Positions 1 through 9,603 of a DNA stretch of 64,000 nucleotides are shown piece by piece. Below the pieces are notes generated by a model. The model had not been told where the DNA came from. It searched no databases and saw only the letters and a program-made list of their open reading frames with translations. The stretch comes from Hyphomicrobiales bacterium. GTDB taxonomy: Bacteria > Pseudomonadota > Alphaproteobacteria > Rhizobiales > Beijerinckiaceae. A program made the position numbers and the translations under genes. The stretch spans positions 1 to 64,000 of the forward strand of contig JAFBAS010000162.1 of assembly GCA_019247605.1 (NCBI GenBank), in the 5' to 3' direction. Within the stretch, counting starts at the first letter, position 1, and each line of letters opens with the position of its first letter.

Positions 1-567
1 GATCCCAGACCCGGAGATGGTCGGATCGGCGGTCGTGGTGATGGTGCTGCCATTCGCCGGAGCCGTGATGCTCGGCGCCACCGGGGGCGGCGGAGGCACG
101 TTGATGGTGAAAGTGTCGGCGGTCGAGGCAGGCGAGCTCGGGCCGCCGGCGGCGGCCTGCGTCGCGGTCACCGAGTGGCTGGCATTGGAAAGCGCCGCCG
201 TCGGCGTGAAGCTCCAGCTGCTGCTCGACACCGTCGTCGTGCCGACGGACGTCCCGTCGATCGACACAGTAACCGTGTCGCCGCTGATCCCAGACCCGGA
301 GATGGTCGGATCGGCGGTCGTGGTGATGGTGCTGCCATTCGCCGGAGCCATGATGCTCGGCGCCACCGGGGGCGGCGGCACGTTGATGGTGAAGGTGTCG
401 CTGTTCGAAGAAGACGAGCTCGGGCCGCCGGCGGCCGCCTGCGTCGCGGTCACCGAGTGGCTGGCATTGGAAAGCGCCGTCGTCGGCGTGAAGCTCCAGC
501 TGCCGCTCGCCACCGTCGTCGTGCCCACGGACGTCCCGTCGATCGACACGGTCACCGTGTCGCCGCT
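1..567 (-). repeat. Two near-identical tandem units (285 and 282 bp) encoding Ig-like domains, with a partial/diverged third copy following
   Basis: 'gatcccagacccggagatggtcggatc' recurs at 1, 286 and 568; units differ mainly in one short block (gcggtcgaggcaggcg vs ctgttcgaagaagacg). Confidence 0.9.
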
Positions 568-1983
568 GATCCCAGACCCGGAGATGGTCGGATCAGCGGT
601 CGTGGTGATGGTGGCGCCATTCGCCGGAGCCGTGATGGTCGGCGCCGCCGGAGGAGGCGGCGGTGTCGTGGGGCTGACATGTACTTGCGCGGTGACGGTG
701 TCCCACCAGGCGCTCAGCCCACTTGGAATCGTGATGCCACTGCTGGTGACATACTCGTTCGAAATCCAGAATCCGTTCGGATCGTTGGGGTCGGCAATCG
801 CCGTCGAATATGTTCCCCAACGCTGCGCGCCCGAGGCGTTTGTGGTCTGGGCGTAAAAACTCGTGCTCGATTGATAAAGCGTTGGCGATCCGAAGCTCGA
901 AGAGCCCGAAGGCATGACCATGTAATAATCCGCCGGAAACATATTGGCGCTGCTGGCGTTAAAATTCACGATCATGTCGCCCGCAGCGTCGACCGCCAGC
1001 GAGCCATTGAAGACGCCGACCCCGGCGCCGATGGCAGCCCCGGTGATATCGCCCTGCGCCGCGATCGTCGGTGCGCCAGGATTGGATACGTTCAGCTTGA
1101 ACCAATGGATCTCCGGAGTACTCGTGCCGACATTTTCGACTTCGCTGAGGCCGTAGAGAAAACCATTGGAGTAGGCGAGACTGGCAATGCGAGAATCGTA
1201 GGCGTCAAGCGTAAGGCTCGTCCCCTCCTGCGCAATCGTGTAGTCCGAAGAGGAAGCGCCTTTATCACTATTGCCGAGCGCAAGCGTCGTCGCCGCGCTG
1301 AAGGCATTCGTGGCGGAATTGTAGGTCTGGATCGTCAGAACACTCTGACCACCCGTGGGAACCACGGACACGTAGTAGGTCAGCCCTTGGCCGTTCGAAA
1401 CATTGCGGGCGATCCCGGCACTTGGAGGGGCGACTTGGCTCGCAATCGTCGTCAGCGTTCCACCATTGTAGATGCCACCACCCGAGCCAGCCGTATCGCC
1501 GAACACCCACTCCTGCGTCCCCTGGAGCCCGGATCCATACTGGGGTTCGCTGACGTAAATGTTGCTCCCATCCACAGAAAGATAAGGCATGTCGGCTTGA
1601 GTGACGGCGCCGTTGATCGTCAACAAGGAGCTGACCGAACCGACATACCAACCGTCGTTGGGGTTGGAGTCCTTAGAAACCGCGATGTCGATGTTGCTCT
1701 CGTTTGTCCCGAGATTCATTGCCATTACGACAAAGCGCCCGTTGACGCTGTCATAGGCTGCGCGGGCGTCGAGCAGCGAGTTTCTCTGGGATGCACTCAG
1801 CGAACCGAATAGGGTGTAGAGCGATTCATTGAAGGCGGCGCCGCCAGTGAGATTCGTCCATTCGATTTTCGAGCTCTCGACCATGACAACGTAGGCAGGT
1901 CCTACCGCGAGGCCGTTCTCCGGAGGCCAGTTGGTCGGGTCCGAAATGCCGGAGAACGAGGTAGTCACGGTGGTTTGTGGCAT
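1..1983 (-). CDS. Large surface/secreted protein with tandem bacterial Ig-like domains (3'-truncated by window edge)
   Basis: Not in the ORF track because it runs off the edge. Reverse-strand reading from ATG at 1983 (MPQTTVTTSFSGISDPTNWPPENGLAVGPAYVVMVESSKIEW...) stays open to base 1 and ends in repeats TTTADPTISGSGISGDTVTVSIDGTSVGTTTV..SWSFTPT.ALSNASHSVTATQAAAGGPSS. Confidence 0.85.
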   Translation of the reverse strand, partial: MPQTTVTTSFSGISDPTNWPPENGLAVGPAYVVMVESSKIEWTNLTGGAAFNESLYTLFGSLSASQRNSLLDARAAYDSVNGRFVVMAMNLGTNESNIDIAVSKDSNPNDGWYVGSVSSLLTINGAVTQADMPYLSVDGSNIYVSEPQYGSGLQGTQEWVFGDTAGSGGGIYNGGTLTTIASQVAPPSAGIARNVSNGQGLTYYVSVVPTGGQSVLTIQTYNSATNAFSAATTLALGNSDKGASSSDYTIAQEGTSLTLDAYDSRIASLAYSNGFLYGLSEVENVGTSTPEIHWFKLNVSNPGAPTIAAQGDITGAAIGAGVGVFNGSLAVDAAGDMIVNFNASSANMFPADYYMVMPSGSSSFGSPTLYQSSTSFYAQTTNASGAQRWGTYSTAIADPNDPNGFWISNEYVTSSGITIPSGLSAWWDTVTAQVHVSPTTPPPPPAAPTITAPANGATITTTADPTISGSGISGDTVTVSIDGTSVGTTTVASGSWSFTPTTALSNASHSVTATQAAAGGPSSSSSNSDTFTINVPPPPVAPSIMAPANGSTITTTADPTISGSGISGDTVTVSIDGTSVGTTTVSSSSWSFTPTAALSNASHSVTATQAAAGGPSSPASTADTFTINVPPPPPVAPSITAPANGSTITTTADPTISGSGI

Positions 1984-2620
1984 GGTGACTTCTCTCACAT
2001 CGCGCCGGTGCGGCCTGCAACTGGTTCGGATGCTAATTCGGCCCGCAACGCCACACTGCGCTACATTCACAGGGCCGACGAATCGCGATCCCGCCCATCG
2101 CTCTGATCGAGAAAGATACCATGCGGTTCGACGATTGGGCGGGAGCACACAACAATGCTGCGCCTTTCCGCTGGGAATTATGGGGTACCCCAAGGAGCAT
2201 GGCGGATCCGAATTCGTGCGGAACGCTGACGCGAATTCATGCAGTAAACACGGCGGTCCACGCGGCCGTACGGGGCGAAGCCTCCGAGAACACCGCCTCC
2301 TGGCCAAAAATAAAAAAGCTCGTCAAAATCGCGCGGGAACGCGTGGCTCCACTATGCGGACAGACTACTCCTCGGAGTTAAGACTAAAGTTTGGCCCGCG
2401 CGATCGTTCAGGGATGGCAGCCTTGGCCATGAATGGGAATATTGATCGATGCCGCCCGGAGATTAGCACCAAGTGACAAAGTAGCTCACAAAAGTTACAG
2501 GCCCGCACGGCATCCTGCATTGCGCCTTTTTTCAAAACGCCAGTTCGAGAGGTCGAACGCTCTACTCGATGCACAGAGGCTCGGCGCTCAGAGCCTGGGT
2601 TGAGGATGATGCGAAATATC

Positions 2621-2839
2621 TCAGTTGTTGGCGAAGGCAGCGCTGATGGTCGTGAACGTGGCCGTAAGAGTAGTGCCGATAGTCGTGGTGGCGCCGATAA
2701 TGACGATCGAGATGAGCGCCGCAATGAGGGCGTACTGAATAGCCGTCGCCGCGACTTGGTCCTGACGGAAGGACGCATGGATAGGGTCCGCAGCGGACTG
2801 ATTTGAAAGCGCCGAACCCATGAGATCCCTCTTCGCCAA
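2621..2839 (-). CDS. Flp/Fap-type (type IVb) pilin-like protein, orphan
   Basis: 72 aa; DQVAATAIQYALIAALISIVIIGATTTIGTTLTATFTTISAAF matches the Flp pilin N-terminal hydrophobic segment. Confidence 0.8.
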   Translation of the reverse strand: MAKRDLMGSALSNQSAADPIHASFRQDQVAATAIQYALIAALISIVIIGATTTIGTTLTATFTTISAAFANN

Positions 2840-3046
2840 GTATGCTTGCCCTTGGCTTATGCCCTCCTCTCATTGAAAACTTCTAAACCGGCAGAACCAA
2901 TTGCGACGAAATTGCGACGCGGGACGCTCGCTTCTGCGTGGATCTTCGTAAGCGGATGATGAACGCGAACATTCGTTTCGAGACCCTTGCGCCTTGCGAG
3001 GTACGCGACTTGCGTCCGGCCGGCGTCTCACGACCGAGTTGATCCT

Positions 3047-3503
3047 TTACTCACGCGGTGGTGAGAAACGGTCCGGACCCGGATTTACGCCGCTCGCCAC
3101 CAGGGCGAGCCTGCCGAGGTAGTGGGCCCAGCCCGTGCCGTGGCCGGCGCGCTGCGCCGCGTTGGGAAGTCCGCTATGGGCCATGCGCAGCAACGTGCCG
3201 CCCTCGCGGTCGAGCAGGTCGATCTCGACCAAGCTCGATCCCGGCGGAACCTCCTCATCGCCTTCCCAACCGAAACTGTAGGCGAGCCTGTGAACAGGCA
3301 CGACCTCGCGGAAGACCCCTCGCGCCACCGCGCCCCCATTCACTGACCCCCTTCACGAGATAAAGGCCATCGGGATGTACCTCGGTCTTTGCCTCGGCGC
3401 CCATCCAGTTGATGATCTTTTCGGGATCGGTCAGGAAAGCGAAAACCGTGGCGGGCGGGGCATCGATCTGAATCTCGCGCCGAACCACAAGCGGTTCAGT
3501 CAT
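3047..3503 (-). pseudogene. SRPBCC/AHSA1-family protein, apparently frameshifted
   Basis: N-terminal half TEPLVVRREIQIDAPPATVFAFLTDPEKIINWMGAEAKTEVHPDGLYLVKGV lies in one frame; continuation NGGAVARGVFREVVPVHRLAYSFGWEGDEEVPPGSSLVEIDLLDREGGTLLRMAHSGLP lies in another; junction near 3340-3350. Confidence 0.75.
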
Positions 3504-3567
3504 CGCAATCTCCTCGGTTACGGCCAAAAAGACGACAACGCTGGCATCAACGCATTCGGCATAGCAG

Positions 3568-4731
3568 ATGACAACGAAGCGACGTCAACCCCATCCTCGA
3601 CAGATGCAGCTCTCCTCAACGCTGGCTTGGCTCGTCGATGCGGCCGCGCAAGCACCGAGTGCCGATCGATGGCTGGCGAAGCTTGGCACCTGCCTCGTCG
3701 AGGATGGCGTGTCGCTGGCTGGCGGAAGCCTGACGCTCGCGGTCCCGCACCCGCTGATCGCGCGACGAACCTGGCTTTGGCGAGCTGAAAACGGAGAGGT
3801 GATCGAGGCCCTTGGATTCGCGGCCGGAGGACTCCCGATCGCGCAAACGGCGAATGGGCCCAGCGATGCCGGCACGCGTTGGCTCGAAAGCCTCGCGCCA
3901 GGGGAGGTGCGCAAAGACGTCGTCGGAACCGACCCGGAGGGATGTTCGCTTGGTTGGGTCTCGCCGCGCTCCTTTTCAGCCGCCGAGACGAAGCGGCTCT
4001 GTCAAGCCGTGCGTTTCGCCGCGCCTTCGCTCGCGGCGTTGATGGCACGCGCCAGGATGGCGGCGGCTCTCGAAGCCTATCTTGGCCGCCGCAGTGCGGC
4101 ACGCGTGCTGGCGGGCCCTTTGCGGCGCGGTATCGGCGAGACGATCCAGGCAGCGCTTCTCTTTGCCGATCTACGCGGCTTCACCTCACTCTCCGAGAGC
4201 AATCCTCCCGCGGTCGTCATCTCCGCGCTCGATGCCTGGTTCGACCGGATTGCAGGTCCGGTCCATGCTTTCGGTGGCGAGGTACTGAAGTTCATTGGCG
4301 ACGGCATGCTCGCGATCTTTCCGGTCACAGGCATTTCGGCTCGCCCTGCCTGCGACGCGGCGCTTCGTGCTGTGTCCTCCGCTCGCGTCGGAATGGCGCA
4401 TCTCGACGCGGCGCGGCAAGACCAAGGCTTGCCTGCGTTGCCATTCGGCGTTGCCCTGCATCTCGGCGAGATGCTGTGGGGAAATATCGGCGCGGCCGAT
4501 CGGCTGGATTTCACGGCGATCGGTCCCGCCGTCAATCTGGTGAGCCGCCTGCAAGGGCTCTGCCGCCCGCTGAACCAAGCGGTGCTTGTCTCCGGTGCCT
4601 TTGCGGCCGAGAGTGGGACACCCTTGATTGCGCTCGGCCAACATGCGCTTCGCGGCATCGCACGCCCTTGTCATGTTTTCACCCTGCCCGAAGAAGAAGT
4701 GCCGATTTCCTCGGCTGGCGGACCAGAATGA
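3568..4731 (+). CDS. Adenylate/guanylate cyclase domain-containing protein
   Basis: ALLFADLRGFTSLSE...FGGEVLKFIGDGMLAIFP...GEMLWGNIGAADRLDFTAIGPAVNLVSRL, class III cyclase motifs; start may be 3604. Confidence 0.9.
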   Translation: MTTKRRQPHPRQMQLSSTLAWLVDAAAQAPSADRWLAKLGTCLVEDGVSLAGGSLTLAVPHPLIARRTWLWRAENGEVIEALGFAAGGLPIAQTANGPSDAGTRWLESLAPGEVRKDVVGTDPEGCSLGWVSPRSFSAAETKRLCQAVRFAAPSLAALMARARMAAALEAYLGRRSAARVLAGPLRRGIGETIQAALLFADLRGFTSLSESNPPAVVISALDAWFDRIAGPVHAFGGEVLKFIGDGMLAIFPVTGISARPACDAALRAVSSARVGMAHLDAARQDQGLPALPFGVALHLGEMLWGNIGAADRLDFTAIGPAVNLVSRLQGLCRPLNQAVLVSGAFAAESGTPLIALGQHALRGIARPCHVFTLPEEEVPISSAGGPE

Positions 4732-4753
4732 ATCGCGATCCGGAGGACGCGTC

Positions 4754-5491
4754 ATGATCACACTTTACTCCTACCCCGAGCTCAACGGCGTGGCCGACAA
4801 TAACGGCTATGGCCTCAAAGTATTCGCGTTCCTCAAGCTCGCGGGGCTGCCTTTCGTTCATCAACATATTTTCGATGCCTCGGCGGCGCCGCGCGGGCAA
4901 CTTCCCTACATCGTCGAAGATGGCGAGGCGATAGGCGACAGCGATACGATCATCGCGCACCTCATTGGCCGGCACGGGCTCTCGATCGACGACGAGCTCA
5001 CCGCCCCGCAGCGCGACATGAGCCATTTGATCACACGCATGCTCGACGATCTTTACTGGGTCATGTCGTACTCACGCTGGAAGGACGAGGAGTTCTGGCC
5101 AGAGTTCCGCGATGCTTTGCGTCGGCAACATCCAAGCGTGACCGAGGAGGGCCTTCTCAAGGCGCGAGAATACAACGCCACGCGCTATCACTACCAAGGC
5201 ATTGGCCGTTTTGAGCCACCGGCGGCCTATGCGCGCGGGCTTGCGGATCTGCGGGTCTTGGCCGATCTTGTTCCCGAGCACGACTACATGTTCGGCCGGG
5301 CCCCGACGAGCATCGATGCCGGCATCTATGGATTCATCGCCAACATCTACTTTCACCCGATCGAGACACCGCTGAGGCACTTCCTCGGCGCGCAGGCCAA
5401 TCTCGTCCGGCACTGCACCGCGATCCATGCAGCCCTGGCCTCGTCCTCCACGGCGGCCCCAACCCACGCCGATGCGTCGAAGCGACGCTGA
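4754..5491 (+). CDS. Glutathione S-transferase family protein (FAXC/Tom37-like)
   Basis: MITLYSYPELNGVADNNGYGLKVFAFLKLAGLPFVHQHIFDASAAPRGQLPYIVEDGEAIGDSDTIIAHL. Confidence 0.75.
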   Translation: MITLYSYPELNGVADNNGYGLKVFAFLKLAGLPFVHQHIFDASAAPRGQLPYIVEDGEAIGDSDTIIAHLIGRHGLSIDDELTAPQRDMSHLITRMLDDLYWVMSYSRWKDEEFWPEFRDALRRQHPSVTEEGLLKAREYNATRYHYQGIGRFEPPAAYARGLADLRVLADLVPEHDYMFGRAPTSIDAGIYGFIANIYFHPIETPLRHFLGAQANLVRHCTAIHAALASSSTAAPTHADASKRR

Positions 5492-5581
5492 CGTTCAGCG
5501 ACACCAAGCCCAGCGCAACCGCGCACGCCGATGTGGCGGGTCAGGTGTCTTATCGTTTTGGCGTACGAAAGTGACCGCGTT

Positions 5582-5908
5582 TTATCCTGGCGGCTTATAT
5601 GCACCCTCGATTTCCGCGCGCTTTTTGCGGATGGATTTCACCTCTTCGTCGTCCCATAGCCGCATAAACTTGATGTTCGTCAGCGCGCCCCCGGCCACGA
5701 CGATTCCATTGATTGCGACCGCCGTGATCGGGTCCGCCTCAAAAATGATGAGAACGCCTGGTCCCTCGGCAGCCGTCCTGTAAAACGAGATCAACTTGCC
5801 GCCTCCGGCGGTCACTAATTTTGTGGCTGCCGCATGGCGATCGGAAGGTTTCTCTCCGAGCGCCTTCATCGCAGCGGATGTATAATTCCCGGCCAAATAC
5901 CAATGCAT
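5582..5908 (-). CDS. GYD domain-containing protein
   Basis: MHWYLAGNYTSAAMKALGEKPSDRHAAATKLVTAGGGKLISFYRTAAEGPGVLIIFEADPITAVAINGIVVAGGALTNIKFMRL; start trimmed from the ORF call. Confidence 0.7.
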   Translation of the reverse strand: MHWYLAGNYTSAAMKALGEKPSDRHAAATKLVTAGGGKLISFYRTAAEGPGVLIIFEADPITAVAINGIVVAGGALTNIKFMRLWDDEEVKSIRKKRAEIEGAYKPPG

Positions 5909-6046
5909 GACGGTCCCTCCATTCATGCCCATTTCCGGACTACATGTTCCTGCCCCGAAAGATAATCTGCCCGACGACAGTAGAATAGGCAAAGGTACAC
6001 AAAACCGAGCTGTTCTTCTGAATTCGAGGATTGTGAGAAGAGACTT

Positions 6047-6430
6047 ATGAAAAGAAAGTTCGAATTGAAGAAAAATCCCGCTCAACTCATCGACGCCCGA
6101 ATCCGGGAGCTGGACGATTGGCGTGGCGAAAGGCTGTCGCGGGTCCGCGCCCTAGTTAAGCAAGCCGACCCAGACGTGGTGGAAGAATGGAAGTGGAGAG
6201 GGGTTCCGGTGTGGTCGCACGATGGAGCGATCTGCACCGGCGAGACTTACAAGAATGTCGTGAAGCTGACCTTCGCGAAGGGCGCGTCGCTGGAGGACCT
6301 TTCTGGCCTTTGCAATGTAAGCCTCGAGGGCAATACCAGGCGTGCCATCGATTTACATGAGGGCGAAACGATCGACGTGCAGGCATTTATGACTTTGATC
6401 CGAGCGGCCGTCGCGCTGAACAAGTCGTGA
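6047..6430 (+). CDS. DUF1801-family protein
   Basis: ADPDVVEEWKWRGVPVWSHDGAICTGETYKNVVKLTFAKGASLEDLSGLCN. Confidence 0.75.
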   Translation: MKRKFELKKNPAQLIDARIRELDDWRGERLSRVRALVKQADPDVVEEWKWRGVPVWSHDGAICTGETYKNVVKLTFAKGASLEDLSGLCNVSLEGNTRRAIDLHEGETIDVQAFMTLIRAAVALNKS

Positions 6431-6559
6431 GGCAGCAAGTGTCGAGGCGCGCCTCGGCTCAGAAATTTGCTTTTGTGCTGGACGGACCGGATATAGTTTT
6501 TCGCGCAACACGGTTTATCGACTGCATACCAAATCGTTGCGAGGGAGCATGGAGCAAGG

Positions 6560-7435
6560 ATGAAAGAGGACGTGACACGATCCATCGCGGTCCGACCCGC
6601 CGCAGGCTCGCTCGGCGCCGAAATAGAGGGCGTCGATCTGGCAGCTCCGCTGCGTGACTGGATCATAGACGAGCTGCGCCAAGCCCTTGTCGCGCATCTC
6701 GTCCTGTTCTTTCGCGACCAGAACCTCACCCCCGACGAGCACCTGCGGTTCAGCCGCCTCTTCGGGCCGCTCACGCGGGTCCCTTACGTGAAGCACATGG
6801 ACGAATATCCGGATATCATCGCCGTGCTCAAGGAAGCCGACGAGCGGAAGATCAGCACTTTCGGCAACGCATGGCACTCCGATTTCAGCTTTCTCGAGGC
6901 GCCGCCGATGGGGTCGGTCCTGTACGCAAAAGAGGTCCCCAGCCACGGCGGCGACACCCTTTGGGCCAATATGTACGAGGCATACGACGCCCTCTCCGAT
7001 GGCATGAAACGCATGCTCGATCCGCTTCGCGCCATGCACAGCGGCAGGCCCTACGGCGTTGCGCACGCGCCGAGCGGCGTGCGGACAAGCCGCTCGATCG
7101 CGATCGAGCGTGAAAATCCGCAGGCGGATCGAGAGGTCGCACAGCCGGTCGTGATCATTCACCCGACGAGTGGCCGGAAGGCGCTATTCGTGAATGAGAT
7201 CTACACGACCCGATTCGAGGACATGACGGAGGAAGAAAGTCGACCCTTGTTGGCGTTTCTCTTCCGCCACTGCATACGTCCGGAATTCACCTGCCGATTT
7301 CGCTGGAAACCAGGCTCGCTTGCGATTTGGGACAATCGCTGCACGCTTCACTACGCGGTGAACGATTATGATGGCTCGCGCCGTCTCATGCATCGGACGA
7401 CTATCGCCGGCGAGGCGCTTGTCGGGGCCATGTGA
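6560..7435 (+). CDS. TauD/TfdA-family Fe(II)/2-oxoglutarate-dependent dioxygenase
   Basis: AWHSDFSFLEAPPMGSVLYAKEVPSHGGDTLWANMYEAYDALS...CRFRWKPGSLAIWDNRCTLHYAVNDYDGSRRLMHRTTIAG. Confidence 0.92.
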   Translation: MKEDVTRSIAVRPAAGSLGAEIEGVDLAAPLRDWIIDELRQALVAHLVLFFRDQNLTPDEHLRFSRLFGPLTRVPYVKHMDEYPDIIAVLKEADERKISTFGNAWHSDFSFLEAPPMGSVLYAKEVPSHGGDTLWANMYEAYDALSDGMKRMLDPLRAMHSGRPYGVAHAPSGVRTSRSIAIERENPQADREVAQPVVIIHPTSGRKALFVNEIYTTRFEDMTEEESRPLLAFLFRHCIRPEFTCRFRWKPGSLAIWDNRCTLHYAVNDYDGSRRLMHRTTIAGEALVGAM

Positions 7436-7466
7436 GCGGTAGGTGTATTTGAGCGGTAGGTGTATT
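7433..7466. repeat. Exact 17-bp tandem duplication TGAGCGGTAGGTGTATT x2, first copy starting at the dioxygenase stop codon
   Basis: Read directly: 7433-7449 and 7450-7466 identical. Confidence 0.97.
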
Positions 7467-7585
7467 GATGCTTCGCAAGCCGAAAATCGGCTTTTGCGTG
7501 CTGCCGTCGCTTGCTCTCGACGGAGTGAACAACCCGCTTCAATATTGCAGAAAAATCAGGTGCTCAACACTCCCTCGCCCCCTCC

Positions 7586-8020
7586 TCATGAGTAATATTC
7601 GATATCCTTTTGTGCGGCGCGCACCTCTCTCCACAGCGTGATCAGGGAAGCCGCGAATGAAGCCAACGCCAGCACAAACATGACGCCCGCGCCATATTCG
7701 TGTTGGAATTTCAAGAAGGCGCTCACAAACGCAACGATCACGAGCGCCGTCGTGAAGATGCCGCTGATTAGGGCAAACTCGATGGCACGGTTCATGAGCT
7801 TTGCGCGCCGGCTCAAGCGGGGCAGGACAGCTTTGAGATGCGCCCAGCGCGAATCGTCGTCCGATATCGCGATGATCGCGTTGCTCCGATCCGCCAAGCG
7901 GTTCATGCGCGTGATCAGGACCGAGATGAACCCCGCCACGGCGCCGAGCAGAAACGCCGGGGCGGTCGCTTGCGAGATGACCCGCGAAATTTGATCCGCG
8001 GTCGCCAAGTCGGTGAGCAT
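7586..8020 (-). CDS. DUF2721 family membrane protein
   Basis: MLTDLATADQISRVISQATAPAFLLGAVAGFISVLITRMNRLADRSNAI... Confidence 0.75.
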   Translation of the reverse strand: MLTDLATADQISRVISQATAPAFLLGAVAGFISVLITRMNRLADRSNAIIAISDDDSRWAHLKAVLPRLSRRAKLMNRAIEFALISGIFTTALVIVAFVSAFLKFQHEYGAGVMFVLALASFAASLITLWREVRAAQKDIEYYS

Positions 8021-8225
8021 GCTCAACTCCCAAGGAAACCGGCGCGTGGTGAGGTGCGTGCCGCACCCGTTTATCAAGAACAAATATCGCCGGCGCGATC
8101 AATAGCCGATCGATAGACTGGGTGACGGCGAGCTAAAAAGGCAGACGCTCGCACCAGGTGCGAACATGACGCGTCATGAGAATCGACGAACGACCGTGCT
8201 GACCGCGCAAACCGGGGACGGACCC

Positions 8226-9551
8226 TCACTTTCGGATATACCCAAGCTCGGCGAACCTGCGCCGAAAGGCAGTGACGTCGGCCGCGACCTTCGCCTCATC
8301 CTCATTGCCGACAAGCGCACGTTGAATAAGGGCCGCAAGCTCCGGCATGTGCTCTGGCCTCATCCCCCATCTCACGATCTCAGGCGTGCCGAAACGCAAC
8401 CCATTCATGTCGCCGTCGATCTCTGCCAGCGGCAAGCCGATCCCGCAGGCGAGAATGTTGGCGCGCCTGAGCTTGCGCGAAGCGGCCTGCCCGCCGCCGA
8501 AACGCTCGGCTTCCAACGCGAATTGATGAGATTGGGTGAAGCCACGCTCGCGCGCATGCACCGGAAGGCCACGTTCGGCGAGGCTGCGCGCGAGCACGAG
8601 AGCCGTCTCGCCCATCATTGCCGCATAGGCGCGGCCATGCTCTCTCCAGTCGAGAAGCGCGACGGCAAGCGACGCCGATTTGGCCGCATCGAAATTGGCG
8701 GTAAGGCCTGGAAAGGCGATGCTGTCGAGCTTTTTTGCAAGCTCAGGCTCGTTCGTGAGCACCAGGCCCGAGGGCGGCCCGCCCAGGCTTTTGTAGGTGC
8801 TCATGGTCATGAGATGCGCACCTTCCTCGAGCGGCTGTTGCCAGGCACGGCCGGCGATCATTCCCGACATGTGCGCCGCGTCGAAGAGAAGACTCGCCCC
8901 GACCTCGTCGGCGATCTTGCGCAGCTCGCGGATGGGGTGGGGAAAAAGATTGAGACTGCACCCGATCGTGACAAGGCGCGGCTGCAAGGCGCGCGCTTGA
9001 ACCGCGAGCTTCTCGACATCGATGCTGTAGCCCGAGGCATCGACCGGAGCTTGATGGATTTCGAGGCCGTAGAGCCCGGCGGCACCCGGCCGGTGATGTG
9101 TGATATGGCCGCCGATGCTGGCGGGCGGCACGATGATGCGATCGCCGGGTTTCGCGGTCGCCATGAAGGCGTAAAGATTGGCCATCGCGCCTGACGCCAC
9201 ACGGATCTCCGCGAATCTGGCGCCGAAGATTTCGGCAGCGAGCTCGGCGGCGATCACCTCGATCTTCTCGATCGCTTCAAGACCCATCTCGTATTTGTCG
9301 CCCGGATAGCCGAGCGAAGGTCGCGATCCGAGGCCGGAGGCGAGCGCCGCCTCCGCCCTCGGGTTCATCACATTCGTGGCGGGGTTGAGGTTGACGGACT
9401 CATCCTCATGGATGCGCCGGTTTTCGGCGATGAGCGCGTGGATTTGCGCGTCAACCTTGTCGGAGCCATCGCGGGCCGTCGCGGCGGCGAACTTGGAAAC
9501 ATAGTCCTCGATCGGATCCGGCACCCAGCTTCGGCGCGCGAGCGCGGTCAT
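8226..9551 (-). CDS. Serine hydroxymethyltransferase-like PLP enzyme
   Basis: NLNPATNVMNPRAEAALASGLGSRPSLGYPGDKYEMGLEAIEKIEVIAAELAAEIFGA...LFDAAHMSGMIAG...MSTYKSLGGPPSG; SHMT fold, noncanonical PLP-lysine motif. Confidence 0.85.
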   Translation of the reverse strand: MTALARRSWVPDPIEDYVSKFAAATARDGSDKVDAQIHALIAENRRIHEDESVNLNPATNVMNPRAEAALASGLGSRPSLGYPGDKYEMGLEAIEKIEVIAAELAAEIFGARFAEIRVASGAMANLYAFMATAKPGDRIIVPPASIGGHITHHRPGAAGLYGLEIHQAPVDASGYSIDVEKLAVQARALQPRLVTIGCSLNLFPHPIRELRKIADEVGASLLFDAAHMSGMIAGRAWQQPLEEGAHLMTMSTYKSLGGPPSGLVLTNEPELAKKLDSIAFPGLTANFDAAKSASLAVALLDWREHGRAYAAMMGETALVLARSLAERGLPVHARERGFTQSHQFALEAERFGGGQAASRKLRRANILACGIGLPLAEIDGDMNGLRFGTPEIVRWGMRPEHMPELAALIQRALVGNEDEAKVAADVTAFRRRFAELGYIRK

Positions 9552-9603
9552 GATGTCTCCTATCGGGCCACCGCGTTTGTTGTAGTGAAGCCTGCAAAAT
9601 CGC

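Noticed and set aside
175-1812. 545-aa plus-strand ORF
   Set aside because: Arg-rich antisense shadow (HRRRADGRPVDRHSNR...) of the Ig-like surface protein read on the minus strand.
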